Source of the DNA: MKRK01 sp001896915
GTDB lineage: Bacteria; Bacillota; Clostridia; Oscillospirales; Acutalibacteraceae
Assembly (NCBI GenBank): GCA_937973935.1
Contig: CALJJF010000101.1
Span: forward strand, 1-12,314
Direction of reading: 5' to 3'
DNA length: 12,314 nt
Numbering within the stretch: the stretch's first letter is position 1; every line of letters starts with the position of its first letter. Below, piece after piece: positions 1 through 6,428 of this stretch. A program made the translations under genes and the position numbers. Under the pieces are notes generated by a model that saw only the letters and a program-made list of their open reading frames with translations, was not told the origin of the DNA and made no database searches.

Positions 1-519
1 TTGGACGCTTTCTTTGGCTATGCCGGTCGTCCCGTCCGGTTTTTTCATATCGGACGCCAGCTTTGCAAAAATCTTGTTAAAGCTCACCCCCACCGAAACC
101 GTAAGCCCCGTTTCGTTTTTTATCCGTTCTCGGATGGTATCTGCAATGTCTCGACCGCTGCCGAACAGTCTTTCACTGCCGGTCACATCCAGCCAGCATT
201 CATCGATGCCAAAGGACTCAATACGGTCCGTATAGGTTTTGTAGATTTCTCTTGCCATGGTTGAAAAATGCAAATACCGCTCATAATGGGGGTGGGCGAT
301 CATCAGTTTGGGACACTTTCGCTTAGCCTCCCAAATGGCTTCACCTGTTTTTACCCCGTACTGCTTGGCCTTCTGGTTTTTGGCAAGCACAATGCCGTGC
401 CTTTCCTCCGTGCTTCCGCAGACGGCAACGGGAAAAGGTGCCAATTCGGGATGGTCACGGCATTCTACCGACGCATAAAAATTATTCAAATCGCAATGCA
501 AAATCACACGCTCTCTCAC
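1..519 (-). CDS. dinB: Y-family DNA polymerase IV (DinB-type), N-terminal 173 residues, runs off the window
   Basis: Error-prone translesion DNA polymerase. The minus strand reads without a stop from GTG at 519 to the window edge (173 codons), so this is the palm/fingers half; the thumb and little-finger domains lie outside. Visible motifs are DLNNFYASVE near residue 10 (first catalytic Asp), the steric-gate region after it, SFGIDECWLDVTGS around residue 100 (catalytic Asp-Glu pair), and SVGVSFNKIFAKLASDMKKPDG, the helix-hairpin approach typical of DinB. GTG is chosen as start because AGGGGG lies 8 nt upstream; the ATG seen nearby is out of frame and stops at once. The Cys-Trp in DECWLD, where many DinB proteins have Ala-Tyr, matches the Firmicute branch as I recall it. 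A LexA box sits in its promoter, so it should be SOS-induced. Confidence 0.93.
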   Translation of the reverse strand, partial: MRERVILHCDLNNFYASVECRDHPELAPFPVAVCGSTEERHGIVLAKNQKAKQYGVKTGEAIWEAKRKCPKLMIAHPHYERYLHFSTMAREIYKTYTDRIESFGIDECWLDVTGSERLFGSGRDIADTIRERIKNETGLTVSVGVSFNKIFAKLASDMKKPDGTTGIAKESVQ

Positions 520-547
520 AACTGCATCCCCCTTTGTTTTTAAATTG

Positions 548-594
548 GAACATTTGTTCTTTTTATTTATACTCCTTTTTCCCCCGTTTGTAAA
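548..594 (-). promoter_or_regulatory. dinB promoter with Gram-positive LexA (SOS) box
   Basis: On the minus strand TTTACA (594-589) and TATAAA (571-566) are separated by exactly 17 nt, a good sigma-A promoter. Immediately downstream, GAAC-ATTT-GTTC at 548-559 is a perfect GAAC-N4-GTTC inverted repeat, the known core of the Firmicute LexA/DinR box. It covers the predicted transcription start, so bound LexA would block initiation. Neither motif was placed by search. Confidence 0.85.
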
Positions 595-641
595 GTGAAA
601 ATTCTTCCTATTCAGAAGGATTTTGAATGCAATATTTAATG

Positions 642-671
642 TTAGATTTTTGAGTGGCTTTATGCTATAAT
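642..671 (+). promoter_or_regulatory. Promoter of the DRTGG/hydrogenase-like operon
   Basis: An extended -10 (TGC-TATAAT, 663-671) lies about 70 nt before the first gene of the operon. The -35 is poor: TTAGAT at 642-647 with an 18-nt spacer is the best candidate. The extended -10 could compensate. No operator or riboswitch-like structure was seen in the 520-739 gap. Confidence 0.55.
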
Positions 672-739
672 AATTGTAATTACAACAGAAAAAATTATTT
701 GAATTTATGTTTTTTTATGATGGAAAGGATAGGTTTCCT

Positions 740-1093
740 ATGAAAATCAGAGAATTGGTTGAAATTCTTGAAGCCGAGATTATTTGCGGTCAAAACAATC
801 TGGATATTGAGCTGCATTCCGCCTGCGGGTCGGATATGATGAGTGATGTGCTGGCCTTTGTCAAGGATCAGTCTGTTTTGCTGACGGGGCTGATCAATCC
901 CCAGGTGGTTCGGACCGCTGATTTGATGGATATGCGCTGCATTGTCTTTGTTCGGGGCAAGGAACCCAACGAGCAGGTGATTGAGCTGGGCAAGGAAAGA
1001 GGGATTGTTCTGCTAAAAACACCCCTGCGGATGTTTGTGGCTTGCGGAAGGCTGTATGAAAAGGGGCTTCGCGGAGGGCAGGACAGAGAATGA
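740..1093 (+). CDS. DRTGG domain protein (first copy), 117 aa
   Basis: Small soluble protein resembling the DRTGG domain, a module of unknown biochemical role that occurs alone or in CBS-domain and phosphotransacetylase-like proteins. The N-terminal KIRELVEILEAEIICG and the central GSDMMSDVLAFVKDQ are characteristic; this copy does not carry a literal DRTGG string. The start is set at ATG 740, about 10 nt after a GGAAAGGA ribosome site; an in-frame ATG at 707 would add 11 residues but has no visible ribosome site. Its last four bases (ATGA, 1090-1093) overlap the start of the ATPase gene, implying translational coupling. A second DRTGG protein lies three genes on. Clostridial genomes often carry this gene set beside [FeFe]-hydrogenase genes, so a role in hydrogen or redox sensing is an inference from context. 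Confidence 0.8.
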   Translation: MKIRELVEILEAEIICGQNNLDIELHSACGSDMMSDVLAFVKDQSVLLTGLINPQVVRTADLMDMRCIVFVRGKEPNEQVIELGKERGIVLLKTPLRMFVACGRLYEKGLRGGQDRE

Positions 1094-1515
1094 ACGATGT
1101 ATTGAAATTTCATTATGAGGTCCCCGGCGACGATTTCACAAGCGCCGGCGAAGCCTCCACCTCGCTGAAAAAAACCCTGAAGCAAATCGGATATGACCCG
1201 GAAATCATCCGTCGGGTGACCATCGCCATGTACGAGGCGGAGATCAATATGGTCATTCATGCCAACGGCGGCACGGTGGACGTGGAGGTCAGCCTACATA
1301 AAATCGATTTGTGGCTCCGGGACACCGGTCCGGGCATTCCCGATATCGAGCTTGCCATGCAGGAAGGGTATTCCACCGCGCCGGATAATGTCCGCTCTCT
1401 GGGCTTTGGCGCCGGAATGGGTCTTCCCAACATCAAAAAATATACGGACGAAATGAAAATCGACTCTACCGTCGGCGTCGGGACAACGGTTTTTATTTCC
1501 GTCCACATTAAATAG
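1090..1515 (+). CDS. GHKL-fold ATP-binding protein, anti-sigma factor / serine kinase-like (RsbW/SpoIIAB type), 141 aa
   Basis: A stand-alone HATPase_c domain of the size of RsbW, RsbT and SpoIIAB. The Bergerat-fold motifs are in order: N box EAEINMVIHANGG (about residues 49-61), G1 box DTGPGIPD (78-85), G2 region GFGAGMGLPNIKKY (105-118), and a final GTTVFISVHI strand. There is no dimerisation/phospho-acceptor His domain, so it is not a complete sensor histidine kinase. Family members phosphorylate an anti-sigma antagonist or sequester a sigma factor; no STAS partner or sigma factor gene is visible here, so the partner is unknown. It may instead act with the adjacent hydrogenase-like protein as a split sensor and output, which is inference. 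Translation is coupled to the DRTGG gene by the ATGA overlap. Confidence 0.88.
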   Translation: MNDVLKFHYEVPGDDFTSAGEASTSLKKTLKQIGYDPEIIRRVTIAMYEAEINMVIHANGGTVDVEVSLHKIDLWLRDTGPGIPDIELAMQEGYSTAPDNVRSLGFGAGMGLPNIKKYTDEMKIDSTVGVGTTVFISVHIK

Positions 1516-1544
1516 AGCGTACCCGCTCAAGGTGGTTGAGTCAA

Positions 1545-2816
1545 ATGGATGTAAGCTTTCATTCTGTAACCCTTGACACCGACAAATGCAAGGGCTGCAT
1601 TACCTGTATCAGCCGATGCCCGACCCAGGCGATCCGTGTGCGCAGTGGCAAGGCAAAAATCATCTCCGAATTGTGCATCGATTGCGGGGAATGTATTCGT
1701 CTTTGCCCGCACCATGCCAAAAAGGCTGTTTCCGACCATATCGATATCATAGAGAATTTCGACTATAAAATCGCCCTGCCTGCCCCGTCGCTGTACGGTC
1801 AGGTCAATAACCTGACGGATATTGATTATGTGCTGACAGCGCTGAAAATGATGGGCTTCGACAGTGTGTTTGAGGTTTCGGGAGCAGCCGAGCTTGTTTC
1901 GGAAGCCGCCCGGATCATGATTGCCGACGGCAAGATCAAAAAGCCGGTGATCTCCTCTGCCTGCCCTGCCATTGAACGGCTGATCCGGGCAAGGTTTCCT
2001 TCCCTGTGCAAAAACATTCTGCCCATTCTTTCCCCCATGGAGATTGCCGCACGGATGGCAAAAGAAAAGGCGGCAAAGAAAACCGGCTTATCAAAAGATA
2101 AAATCGGCGTGTTTTTCATTTCCCCTTGTCCGGCAAAAATCACCGATATCAAGCGTCCCATCGGGTGCGAGACCTCCTCGGTGGACGGCGCACTGTCCAT
2201 GAAAGAAATTTATCCGAAGCTCATTCATTACATCAACAAAATCGACGACCCGGAGCCCTTGGCAAAATCGGGCATCATCGGTGTCAGCTGGGCGGGCAGC
2301 GGCGGCGAGGCTTCTTCTCTGATTCGTGAAAAATATCTGGGAGCCGACGGCATCGAAAATGTCATCAAGGTGCTGGAAGAAGTGGAAAGTGACAAACTTA
2401 ACGACCTTGATTTTATCGAGCTGAACGCCTGCTCCGGCGGCTGTGTGGGTGGTGTTTTGACGGTGGAAAACCCCTATGTTGCCAAAACGAGAATTCAGCT
2501 GCTGCGAAAATATCTGCCGGTGGCACGCAATCATTTGCCGGAAGACAGCATCCCTGAAAACTTTGTGTTTTCAAAGCCCATTGAACCGGCGCCGGTCATG
2601 AAGCTGCACGAGGACCTTGACGTTGCCTTTACCATGATGAACCAGATTGACGAGCTCTGCGAGCATTTGCCGTCGCTGGACTGCGGCTCCTGCGGTTCCC
2701 CTACCTGCCGTACCCTGTCAGAGGATATCGTCCGTGGGTTTGCCAAGGAAACGGACTGCGTATATAAATTAAGAGAACAAATCGAATCCCTTGCGGAAAA
2801 GCTGACAGAAATCTAA
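1545..2816 (+). CDS. Sensory-type [FeFe]-hydrogenase-like iron-sulfur protein, 423 aa
   Basis: The domains are: a two-[4Fe-4S] ferredoxin (C15-x2-C18-x2-C21-x3-C25-P and C44-x2-C47-x2-C50-x3-C54-P), an H-cluster domain (about 75-345), and a C-terminal FeS domain (C-x2-C-x4-C-x16-C, within LPSLDCGSCG onward). The H-cluster loops are recognisable: SSACP (137-141) for the usual TSCCP, SPCPAK (193-198), and ELNACSGGCVGG (292-303) with C296 and C300. Cluster ligands are kept, but the first Cys of TSCCP, the proton-relay residue of catalytic enzymes, is Ala, and the L2 Glu position reads Asp. That pattern is known from group C/D putative sensory hydrogenases (HydS type). No PAS domain is present. 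The start is ATG 1545, 9 nt after AAGGTGG; TTG 1536 abuts the ribosome site. The HydE/F/G maturases are not in the window. Confidence 0.88.
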   Translation: MDVSFHSVTLDTDKCKGCITCISRCPTQAIRVRSGKAKIISELCIDCGECIRLCPHHAKKAVSDHIDIIENFDYKIALPAPSLYGQVNNLTDIDYVLTALKMMGFDSVFEVSGAAELVSEAARIMIADGKIKKPVISSACPAIERLIRARFPSLCKNILPILSPMEIAARMAKEKAAKKTGLSKDKIGVFFISPCPAKITDIKRPIGCETSSVDGALSMKEIYPKLIHYINKIDDPEPLAKSGIIGVSWAGSGGEASSLIREKYLGADGIENVIKVLEEVESDKLNDLDFIELNACSGGCVGGVLTVENPYVAKTRIQLLRKYLPVARNHLPEDSIPENFVFSKPIEPAPVMKLHEDLDVAFTMMNQIDELCEHLPSLDCGSCGSPTCRTLSEDIVRGFAKETDCVYKLREQIESLAEKLTEI

Positions 2817-2849
2817 CAGGGATTGCTACACAGAAACAGGAGAATGAAT

Positions 2850-3182
2850 ATGACGGTACAAGAATTATGCAAGGCGGTCGGCGGCAGCATCCTGGCAGGT
2901 GCAAACGGAACGGAACATCCCGTCACAGGGGGCTATACCTGTGATTTGCTCAGCTGGATCATCGGAAGAGCAAGGGAGGGCGACTGTCTCATTACGGTCA
3001 TGGGTAACATCAACGCCGTTGCGGTGGCATCCCTGTCGGATATTTCCTGCATCTTGCTTTCGGAAGGCGCTGTGCTGGACCATGATGCAAAGACAAAAGC
3101 CGATCTGCTGGGTCTTCCCGTCATCGGGAGTGACAAAACCTCTTTCCAGCTCTCCTTGCTGATAGGAAATCTGCTTTCATGA
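2850..3182 (+). CDS. DRTGG domain protein (second copy), 110 aa
   Basis: Second DRTGG-like protein of the operon. It shares with the first copy the opening (VQELCKAVGGSILAG against IRELVEILEAEIICG) and the ILLSEGA.../IVFVRGK strand-and-turn layout, but is otherwise diverged. Between them lies GGYTCDLLSWIIGRAREGDCLITVMGNINAVAVASL, the typical DRTGG core. The start is ATG 2850 with AGGAG 7 nt upstream; earlier in-frame candidates (ATG 2844, TTG 2823) are less well placed. It lies 33 nt after the hydrogenase-like gene and overlaps the PHP gene by ATGA, so all five genes appear co-transcribed. The two copies may form a heterodimer, which is speculation. Confidence 0.8.
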   Translation: MTVQELCKAVGGSILAGANGTEHPVTGGYTCDLLSWIIGRAREGDCLITVMGNINAVAVASLSDISCILLSEGAVLDHDAKTKADLLGLPVIGSDKTSFQLSLLIGNLLS

Positions 3183-3892
3183 GCCGGTGTTATTATGATT
3201 TGCATGTTCATTCCTGCCTGTCCCCCTGCGGTGACGAGGAAATGACGCCCAACAACATCGTCAACATGGCACTTTTAAACGGGCTGTCCCTGCTCGCCCT
3301 GACCGACCATAACACCACCAAAAACTGCCCTGCCATCATGGCGCTTGCGGCAGAAAACGGGCTATCCTTTGTGCCCGGCATGGAGCTGACCACCGAAGAG
3401 GAGATCCATATGATTTGCCTGTTTTCGTCTTTGGACGGAGCCATGGAATTTGACAAATACGTGGCGGGGAAGCTGCCGCCGGTTCTCAATGAGGAAGCGG
3501 TGTTCGGCCGGCAAATCATCATGGACAAAAACGACGAGATCATAGGAACCGAAGAAAAGCTTCTGATCAATGCCACAGAAATCAGCATTGACCGGGTGCA
3601 GGAGCTGATGAAAGACTACGGCGGTTTTTGCTTTCCTGCTCATATTGACCGAACGTCCTACAGCATTTTATCGGTGTTCGGCGATTTCCCTCCGGATTAT
3701 CATTTTCGTGCCGCCGAAATCACTCCGAAAGCGGATCCGTCCGCTCTGACAGCCAGCTACCCGGCACTGTCCGAAGCACGGTTTCTCATCAATTCCGATG
3801 CCCATACCTTGTATGATTTCAACAACAGTGCCTTTTTGGAGCTGTCCCGACCCACCCTGGCGGAAATGATAAAAGTCCTCGGAAATGCATAA
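3179..3892 (+). CDS. PHP-domain metal-dependent phosphoesterase, 237 aa
   Basis: Member of the polymerase-and-histidinol-phosphatase superfamily. Metal-ligand motifs in order: DLHVHSCLSPCGD (H9, H11, D19), ALTDHN (D43, H44), GMELTTEEEIHMI (E69, H77), FPAHIDR (His about 154) and NSDAHTLYD (Asp/His about 210). This complete ligand set predicts an active trinuclear-metal phosphoesterase acting on a phosphomonoester, a nucleotide or a nucleic-acid 3' end; the substrate cannot be told from sequence. It differs from histidinol phosphatase (HisK) in being short and in sitting in a redox operon rather than with his genes. It starts by the ATGA overlap with the second DRTGG gene and is the last gene before the terminator, so it likely serves the same pathway as the sensory hydrogenase. 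Confidence 0.88.
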   Translation: MSRCYYDLHVHSCLSPCGDEEMTPNNIVNMALLNGLSLLALTDHNTTKNCPAIMALAAENGLSFVPGMELTTEEEIHMICLFSSLDGAMEFDKYVAGKLPPVLNEEAVFGRQIIMDKNDEIIGTEEKLLINATEISIDRVQELMKDYGGFCFPAHIDRTSYSILSVFGDFPPDYHFRAAEITPKADPSALTASYPALSEARFLINSDAHTLYDFNNSAFLELSRPTLAEMIKVLGNA

Positions 3893-3910
3893 ATTTCAAT
3901 AAAACGAACC

Positions 3911-3947
3911 AAAAACGGTGAAAATCAATCGATTTCACCGCTTTTTT
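3911..3947 (+). terminator. Rho-independent terminator of the DRTGG/hydrogenase-like operon
   Basis: Stem CGGTGAAA (3916-3923) / TTTCACCG (3933-3940), 9-nt loop, followed after one C by six T (3942-3947) and an upstream A run. It lies 19 nt after the PHP stop codon. Confidence 0.9.
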
Positions 3948-4055
3948 ATTGTTTTTTAGTGTCATGGACGAGACCCCTCACATAGAATGGGTTGATTATA
4001 AAGAGATGAAACTGTCCTTATGGGGCAGGTTCATATTTCGGAAGGTTGGGAATAT

Positions 4056-5141
4056 ATGAAACAGCTTGACAGTATGCCTAAGTTTTTTTTCGGATCAACC
4101 GCATCTCAGGGTTATTTTTCTCGATTTGATTATATCTACAGAGCTGAGGAAGGCTGGCGGGCTTATGTTTTGATTGGCGGACCGGGCAGCGGAAAATCAA
4201 CCTTAATGAAAAAAATAGCCGACGAATTCGCATCGGATTATCAGATCATACTGGGTCCCTGCTGCGGCAACCCCGAAAGTCTTGATGCGGTGATTATTCC
4301 CGAATTGAAGGTCTGTGTGCTGGATGGTACAGAGCCTCACAGCATCGAACCCAAGCATCCCGGCGTTTGCGAAACCATTGTCAATATGGGCGACTGCTGG
4401 GATTTTCATGTGCTGGAAGAAAACCGTGAGGAAATCCTGAAAACCGACCGGGAATGTACCATGCTGCGGGAACGTGCCGGCAGATATACCGCCGCCATCG
4501 GTTCGCTGCTCAATGACAATTACCGCCTTGCTCTGGACTGTACCGACGCCGCCAAGGCCGCTTGCTTTGCTTCGTCCGTAGCCAGAAAAGAGTTTGGTCC
4601 CCGCAAGCTCATAAAAGGCAAGGAAGCCATCCAGTTTCTAAGCTCCATTACCCCCCAGGGGCATATTATTTTAGAAGATACCGTACACAGTCTTTGTGAC
4701 CGTGTGTTTATTTTGGAGGATGAAAACTGCGCCGCCTCCCGCATCATCATTTCCGTGCTGCGTGCCGCCGCTCTCGACAGCGGTCATGACATCATCACCT
4801 GCCCCTGCTCCATCACGCCCAACGAAAAGCTGGAGCATCTCATCATCCCGTCCCTGTCCCTCGGATTTTGCACATCAAACTGCTACCATCCCATCAAAAA
4901 CGCCACACGCAGGATTCATTCCCGCCGTTTTACCAATACCAAGCTGCTCAATGAACGCCGCCAGAAAATGAACTTTAACCGCAAAGCGGTGAAAGAACTG
5001 ATCGCCGGCACAGCAATCATTGCAAAAGAAGCCAACACGGTATATGACCGGCTGAAAGATTACTATGGCAAGGCGATGGATTTCACCAAAGCCGACGCCA
5101 TCTGCGACCGCATCATTGGCGAAATCAAAGAAAGAACATAA
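4056..5141 (+). CDS. Two-lobed P-loop ATPase (PRK06851-like), second lobe degenerate, 361 aa
   Basis: Predicted cytoplasmic nucleotide-binding protein of unknown function. The first lobe has a clean Walker A, GGPGSGKST (residues 41-49), followed by ASDYQIILGPCCGNPESLDAVIIPEL. The second lobe (about 190-270) repeats the plan: SSITPQGHIILED, then RVFILEDENCAASR where the P-loop should be, then GHDIITCPCSITPNEKLEHLIIPSL. The match between the two halves indicates an internal duplication in which the second Walker A has been lost. The tail (about 290-361) is basic and helical (NTKLLNERRQKMNFNRKAV). It resembles Clostridia/Bacilli proteins annotated PRK06851 as I recall them, in which a P-loop is seen in the second half, so this loss is notable. 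The start is ATG 4056 after GGAAGG; ATG 4020 has no ribosome site. The gene is monocistronic between two terminators. Confidence 0.78.
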   Translation: MKQLDSMPKFFFGSTASQGYFSRFDYIYRAEEGWRAYVLIGGPGSGKSTLMKKIADEFASDYQIILGPCCGNPESLDAVIIPELKVCVLDGTEPHSIEPKHPGVCETIVNMGDCWDFHVLEENREEILKTDRECTMLRERAGRYTAAIGSLLNDNYRLALDCTDAAKAACFASSVARKEFGPRKLIKGKEAIQFLSSITPQGHIILEDTVHSLCDRVFILEDENCAASRIIISVLRAAALDSGHDIITCPCSITPNEKLEHLIIPSLSLGFCTSNCYHPIKNATRRIHSRRFTNTKLLNERRQKMNFNRKAVKELIAGTAIIAKEANTVYDRLKDYYGKAMDFTKADAICDRIIGEIKERT

Positions 5142-5162
5142 GATCAATCGGTGGAGGAGTAT

Positions 5163-5193
5163 AAAAAATCGTCGGCATCGCCGGCGATTTTTT
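5163..5193 (+). terminator. Rho-independent terminator after the P-loop ATPase
   Basis: A 14-bp stem (5163-5176 with 5180-5193, one T-G wobble) closed by the triloop ATC. The A6 on the left and T6 on the right make it potentially bidirectional. It begins 21 nt after the stop codon. Confidence 0.88.
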
Positions 5194-5213
5194 GTTTATA
5201 TTAGCGGATTGGC

Positions 5214-5236
5214 GGACGTATGCGATACGCCCCTAC
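5214..5236 (-). repeat. REP-like palindrome, copy 1 (diverged)
   Basis: 23-nt unit differing from the other three copies at two positions (5216 and 5224); the first breaks one stem pair. On the minus strand it begins with GTAG and continues into the hairpin. It is the copy furthest downstream of the RAYT gene. Confidence 0.8.
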
Positions 5237-5280
5237 ATAATGGTGCGTTGCTGGCAATTCTTTTTACTGTCTGTCTTTTT

Positions 5281-5303
5281 GGGCGTATGCAATACGCCCC
5301 TAC
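5281..5303 (-). repeat. REP-like palindrome, copy 2, provides the RAYT stop codon
   Basis: On the minus strand: GTAG, then 8-bp arms GGGCGTAT / ATACGCCC around a TGC loop. The TAG of GTAG (5302-5300) is the stop codon of the RAYT gene, so gene and repeat are fused at their boundary. It is identical over 23 nt to copies 3 and 4. Confidence 0.88.
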
Positions 5304-5794
5304 ATTGGATTGAATCTGTCCGTTTCCCACTTTACAACATTGGTGCTGATATATTCACAGATTTTATTGTAATCATCTTCGTTTCGTACAATGTGGTCAT
5401 AATAACCACGCTGCCAGACCTGAAAACCGATTTGACCCGTGACTGAACCCTTTATTCCCCTCACAATTGCTCCGATTGTCTTTGACGGAGACCGTAGGGG
5501 CGTATTGCATACGCCCGAATCATCATTGCCATTGTCAACAATTTCAATCAGAAAATGCACATGGTTGGGCATAACAACATAGTTTTTTATCGTTATTTCA
5601 TTGTTCCGTATCTCCGCAGATTCCAACAGCGCTTTTTGTGCAATAACCCCGTATGAATTGAGCACCATTGTTTCGGCTTCAATTTTGCCAAATACACATT
5701 TTCTGTCCCGAGTACAAATTGTTATAAAATAGATTCCCTTCGAATGATAATTGTAACCTTTTAATCTCATGCTTTTTCTATTTGCCATTTCCAT
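5300..5794 (-). CDS. REP-associated tyrosine transposase (RAYT, IS200-like Y1 fold), 164 aa
   Basis: Single-domain Y1/HUH nuclease of the TnpA_REP type, which nicks and joins single-stranded REP hairpins. The N-terminal RLKGYNYHSKGIYFITICTRDRKCVFG is the family opening strand. NYVVMPNHVHFLIEI carries the HUH metal motif (HVH). QRGYYDHIVRNEDDYNKICEYISTN near the C terminus carries the likely nucleophilic Tyr and the closing helix. The start is taken as ATG 5794 (AAAAGGG about 8 nt upstream); GTG 5803 abuts the ribosome site and ATG 5788 is also possible. Palindromic repeats lie just upstream of its ribosome site (copy 4), at its stop codon (copy 2), and inside it (copy 3, inverted), where the repeat is read in frame as GVCNTPL in the linker between the HUH and Tyr motifs. 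The frame is intact, so the protein may be active. Confidence 0.87.
   Translation of the reverse strand: MEMANRKSMRLKGYNYHSKGIYFITICTRDRKCVFGKIEAETMVLNSYGVIAQKALLESAEIRNNEITIKNYVVMPNHVHFLIEIVDNGNDDSGVCNTPLRSPSKTIGAIVRGIKGSVTGQIGFQVWQRGYYDHIVRNEDDYNKICEYISTNVVKWETDRFNPM
5494..5516 (+). repeat. REP-like palindrome, copy 3, inside the RAYT coding sequence
   Basis: Identical to copies 2 and 4 but in the opposite orientation: here GTAG reads on the plus strand. It lies in the RAYT gene without breaking its frame and encodes GVCNTPL. Confidence 0.88.
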
Positions 5795-5810
5795 CCCAAT
5801 CACCCTTTTG

Positions 5811-5833
5811 GGGCGTATGCAATACGCCCCTAC
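5811..5833 (-). repeat. REP-like palindrome, copy 4, upstream of RAYT
   Basis: Identical 23-nt unit, GTAG-footed on the minus strand, ending directly before the AAAAGGG ribosome site of the RAYT gene. Copies 1 and 4 are also followed on the plus strand by similar AT-ATGGTG tails, so the mobile or amplified unit may be longer than the palindrome. Confidence 0.88.
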
Positions 5834-5886
5834 ATGATGGTGTGTTTCTTACATCGGTCTACTTTTACCATAATACGTACCGTTTG

Positions 5887-6005
5887 GCGTCATTGCGAAT
5901 CAGTGCGCCAAGCCAACAAAGTTGGCTTTCTGGTGCGGCAATCCGTCCTCCTTTGTCCCTGTGCCGTGGAGATACGGATTGCCACGCTGGCGCTCGCAAT
6001 GACGC
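5887..6005. repeat. MITE-like nested inverted repeat element, copy 1 (119 bp, complete)
   Basis: Perfect 12-bp terminal inverted repeats GCGTCATTGCGA (5887-5898) / TCGCAATGACGC (5994-6005). Inside are two further pairs: AGCCAAC/GTTGGCT (5911-5917, 5921-5927) and GGCAATCCGT/ACGGATTGCC (5937-5946, 5974-5983). The whole unit can fold as a branched structure. It encodes no credible protein. Similar 'GTCATTGCGA...TCGCAATGAC' repeats are common between genes of Clostridia and other bacteria, as I recall them. Confidence 0.82.
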
Positions 6006-6020
6006 TCTGGGGGCTTGACT

Positions 6021-6340
6021 GCCATATAGGAAGAACCGCTTTATTATCAGCCTGCCTTATCCGTCTACCGATAGCACACAGCTTTCCCGTAACACTGCAA
6101 AGTAAACCTCGGCGTCATTGCGAACCAGTCCGCAGACCTGGTGCGGCAATCCGTTTTCCTTTGTCCCTGTGTTGTAGAGATACGGATTGCCCGACCATTC
6201 ATCAGAATGGTTTATGACGCTCGCAATGACGCCATATAGAAGAACCGCTTTATTATCAGCCTGCCTTATCCGTCTACCGATAGCACACAGCATTCCCGCA
6301 ACACCGCAAAGAAACCCCGGCGTCATTGCAACCCAGTCCG
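6021..6340 (+). repeat. Tandem direct duplication, period about 210 bp
   Basis: The 90 bp from 6021 (GCCATATAGG, ...CCGCTTTATTATCAG...) are repeated almost exactly from 6231 (88 bp). Each is followed by the left end of a MITE-like element. Differences are two 1-nt deletions and a few substitutions. The unit of duplication is therefore spacer plus element, not the element alone. This covers most of the gene-free stretch 5834-6428. Confidence 0.85.
6112..6232. repeat. MITE-like nested inverted repeat element, copy 2
   Basis: Same 12-bp terminal inverted repeats (6112-6123 and 6221-6232) and the inner GGCAATCCGT/ACGGATTGCC-type pair. It lacks the AGCCAAC hairpin of copy 1 and has a different right arm containing CATTC ATC AGAATGG. 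Confidence 0.8.
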
Positions 6341-6396
6341 CCGAGCCAACAAAGTTGGCTTTCTGGTGTGGCAATCCGTCCCCCTTTGTCCTTTGT
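6320..6396. repeat. MITE-like element, copy 3, right end missing
   Basis: Left terminus GCGTCATTGCA (one base short), then the AGCCAAC/GTTGGCT hairpin and GGCAATCCGTC as in copy 1. The sequence leaves the element before the ACGGATTGCC arm and right terminus. The right boundary is approximate. Confidence 0.72.
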
Positions 6397-6428
6397 TTTA
6401 TCAACAGTCTTATCGCAAAACCGATTTT

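Noticed and set aside
5214..5833. CRISPR array
   Set aside because: The four palindromic repeats are 23 nt, irregularly spaced (67 to 317 bp), occur in both orientations and overlap a gene.
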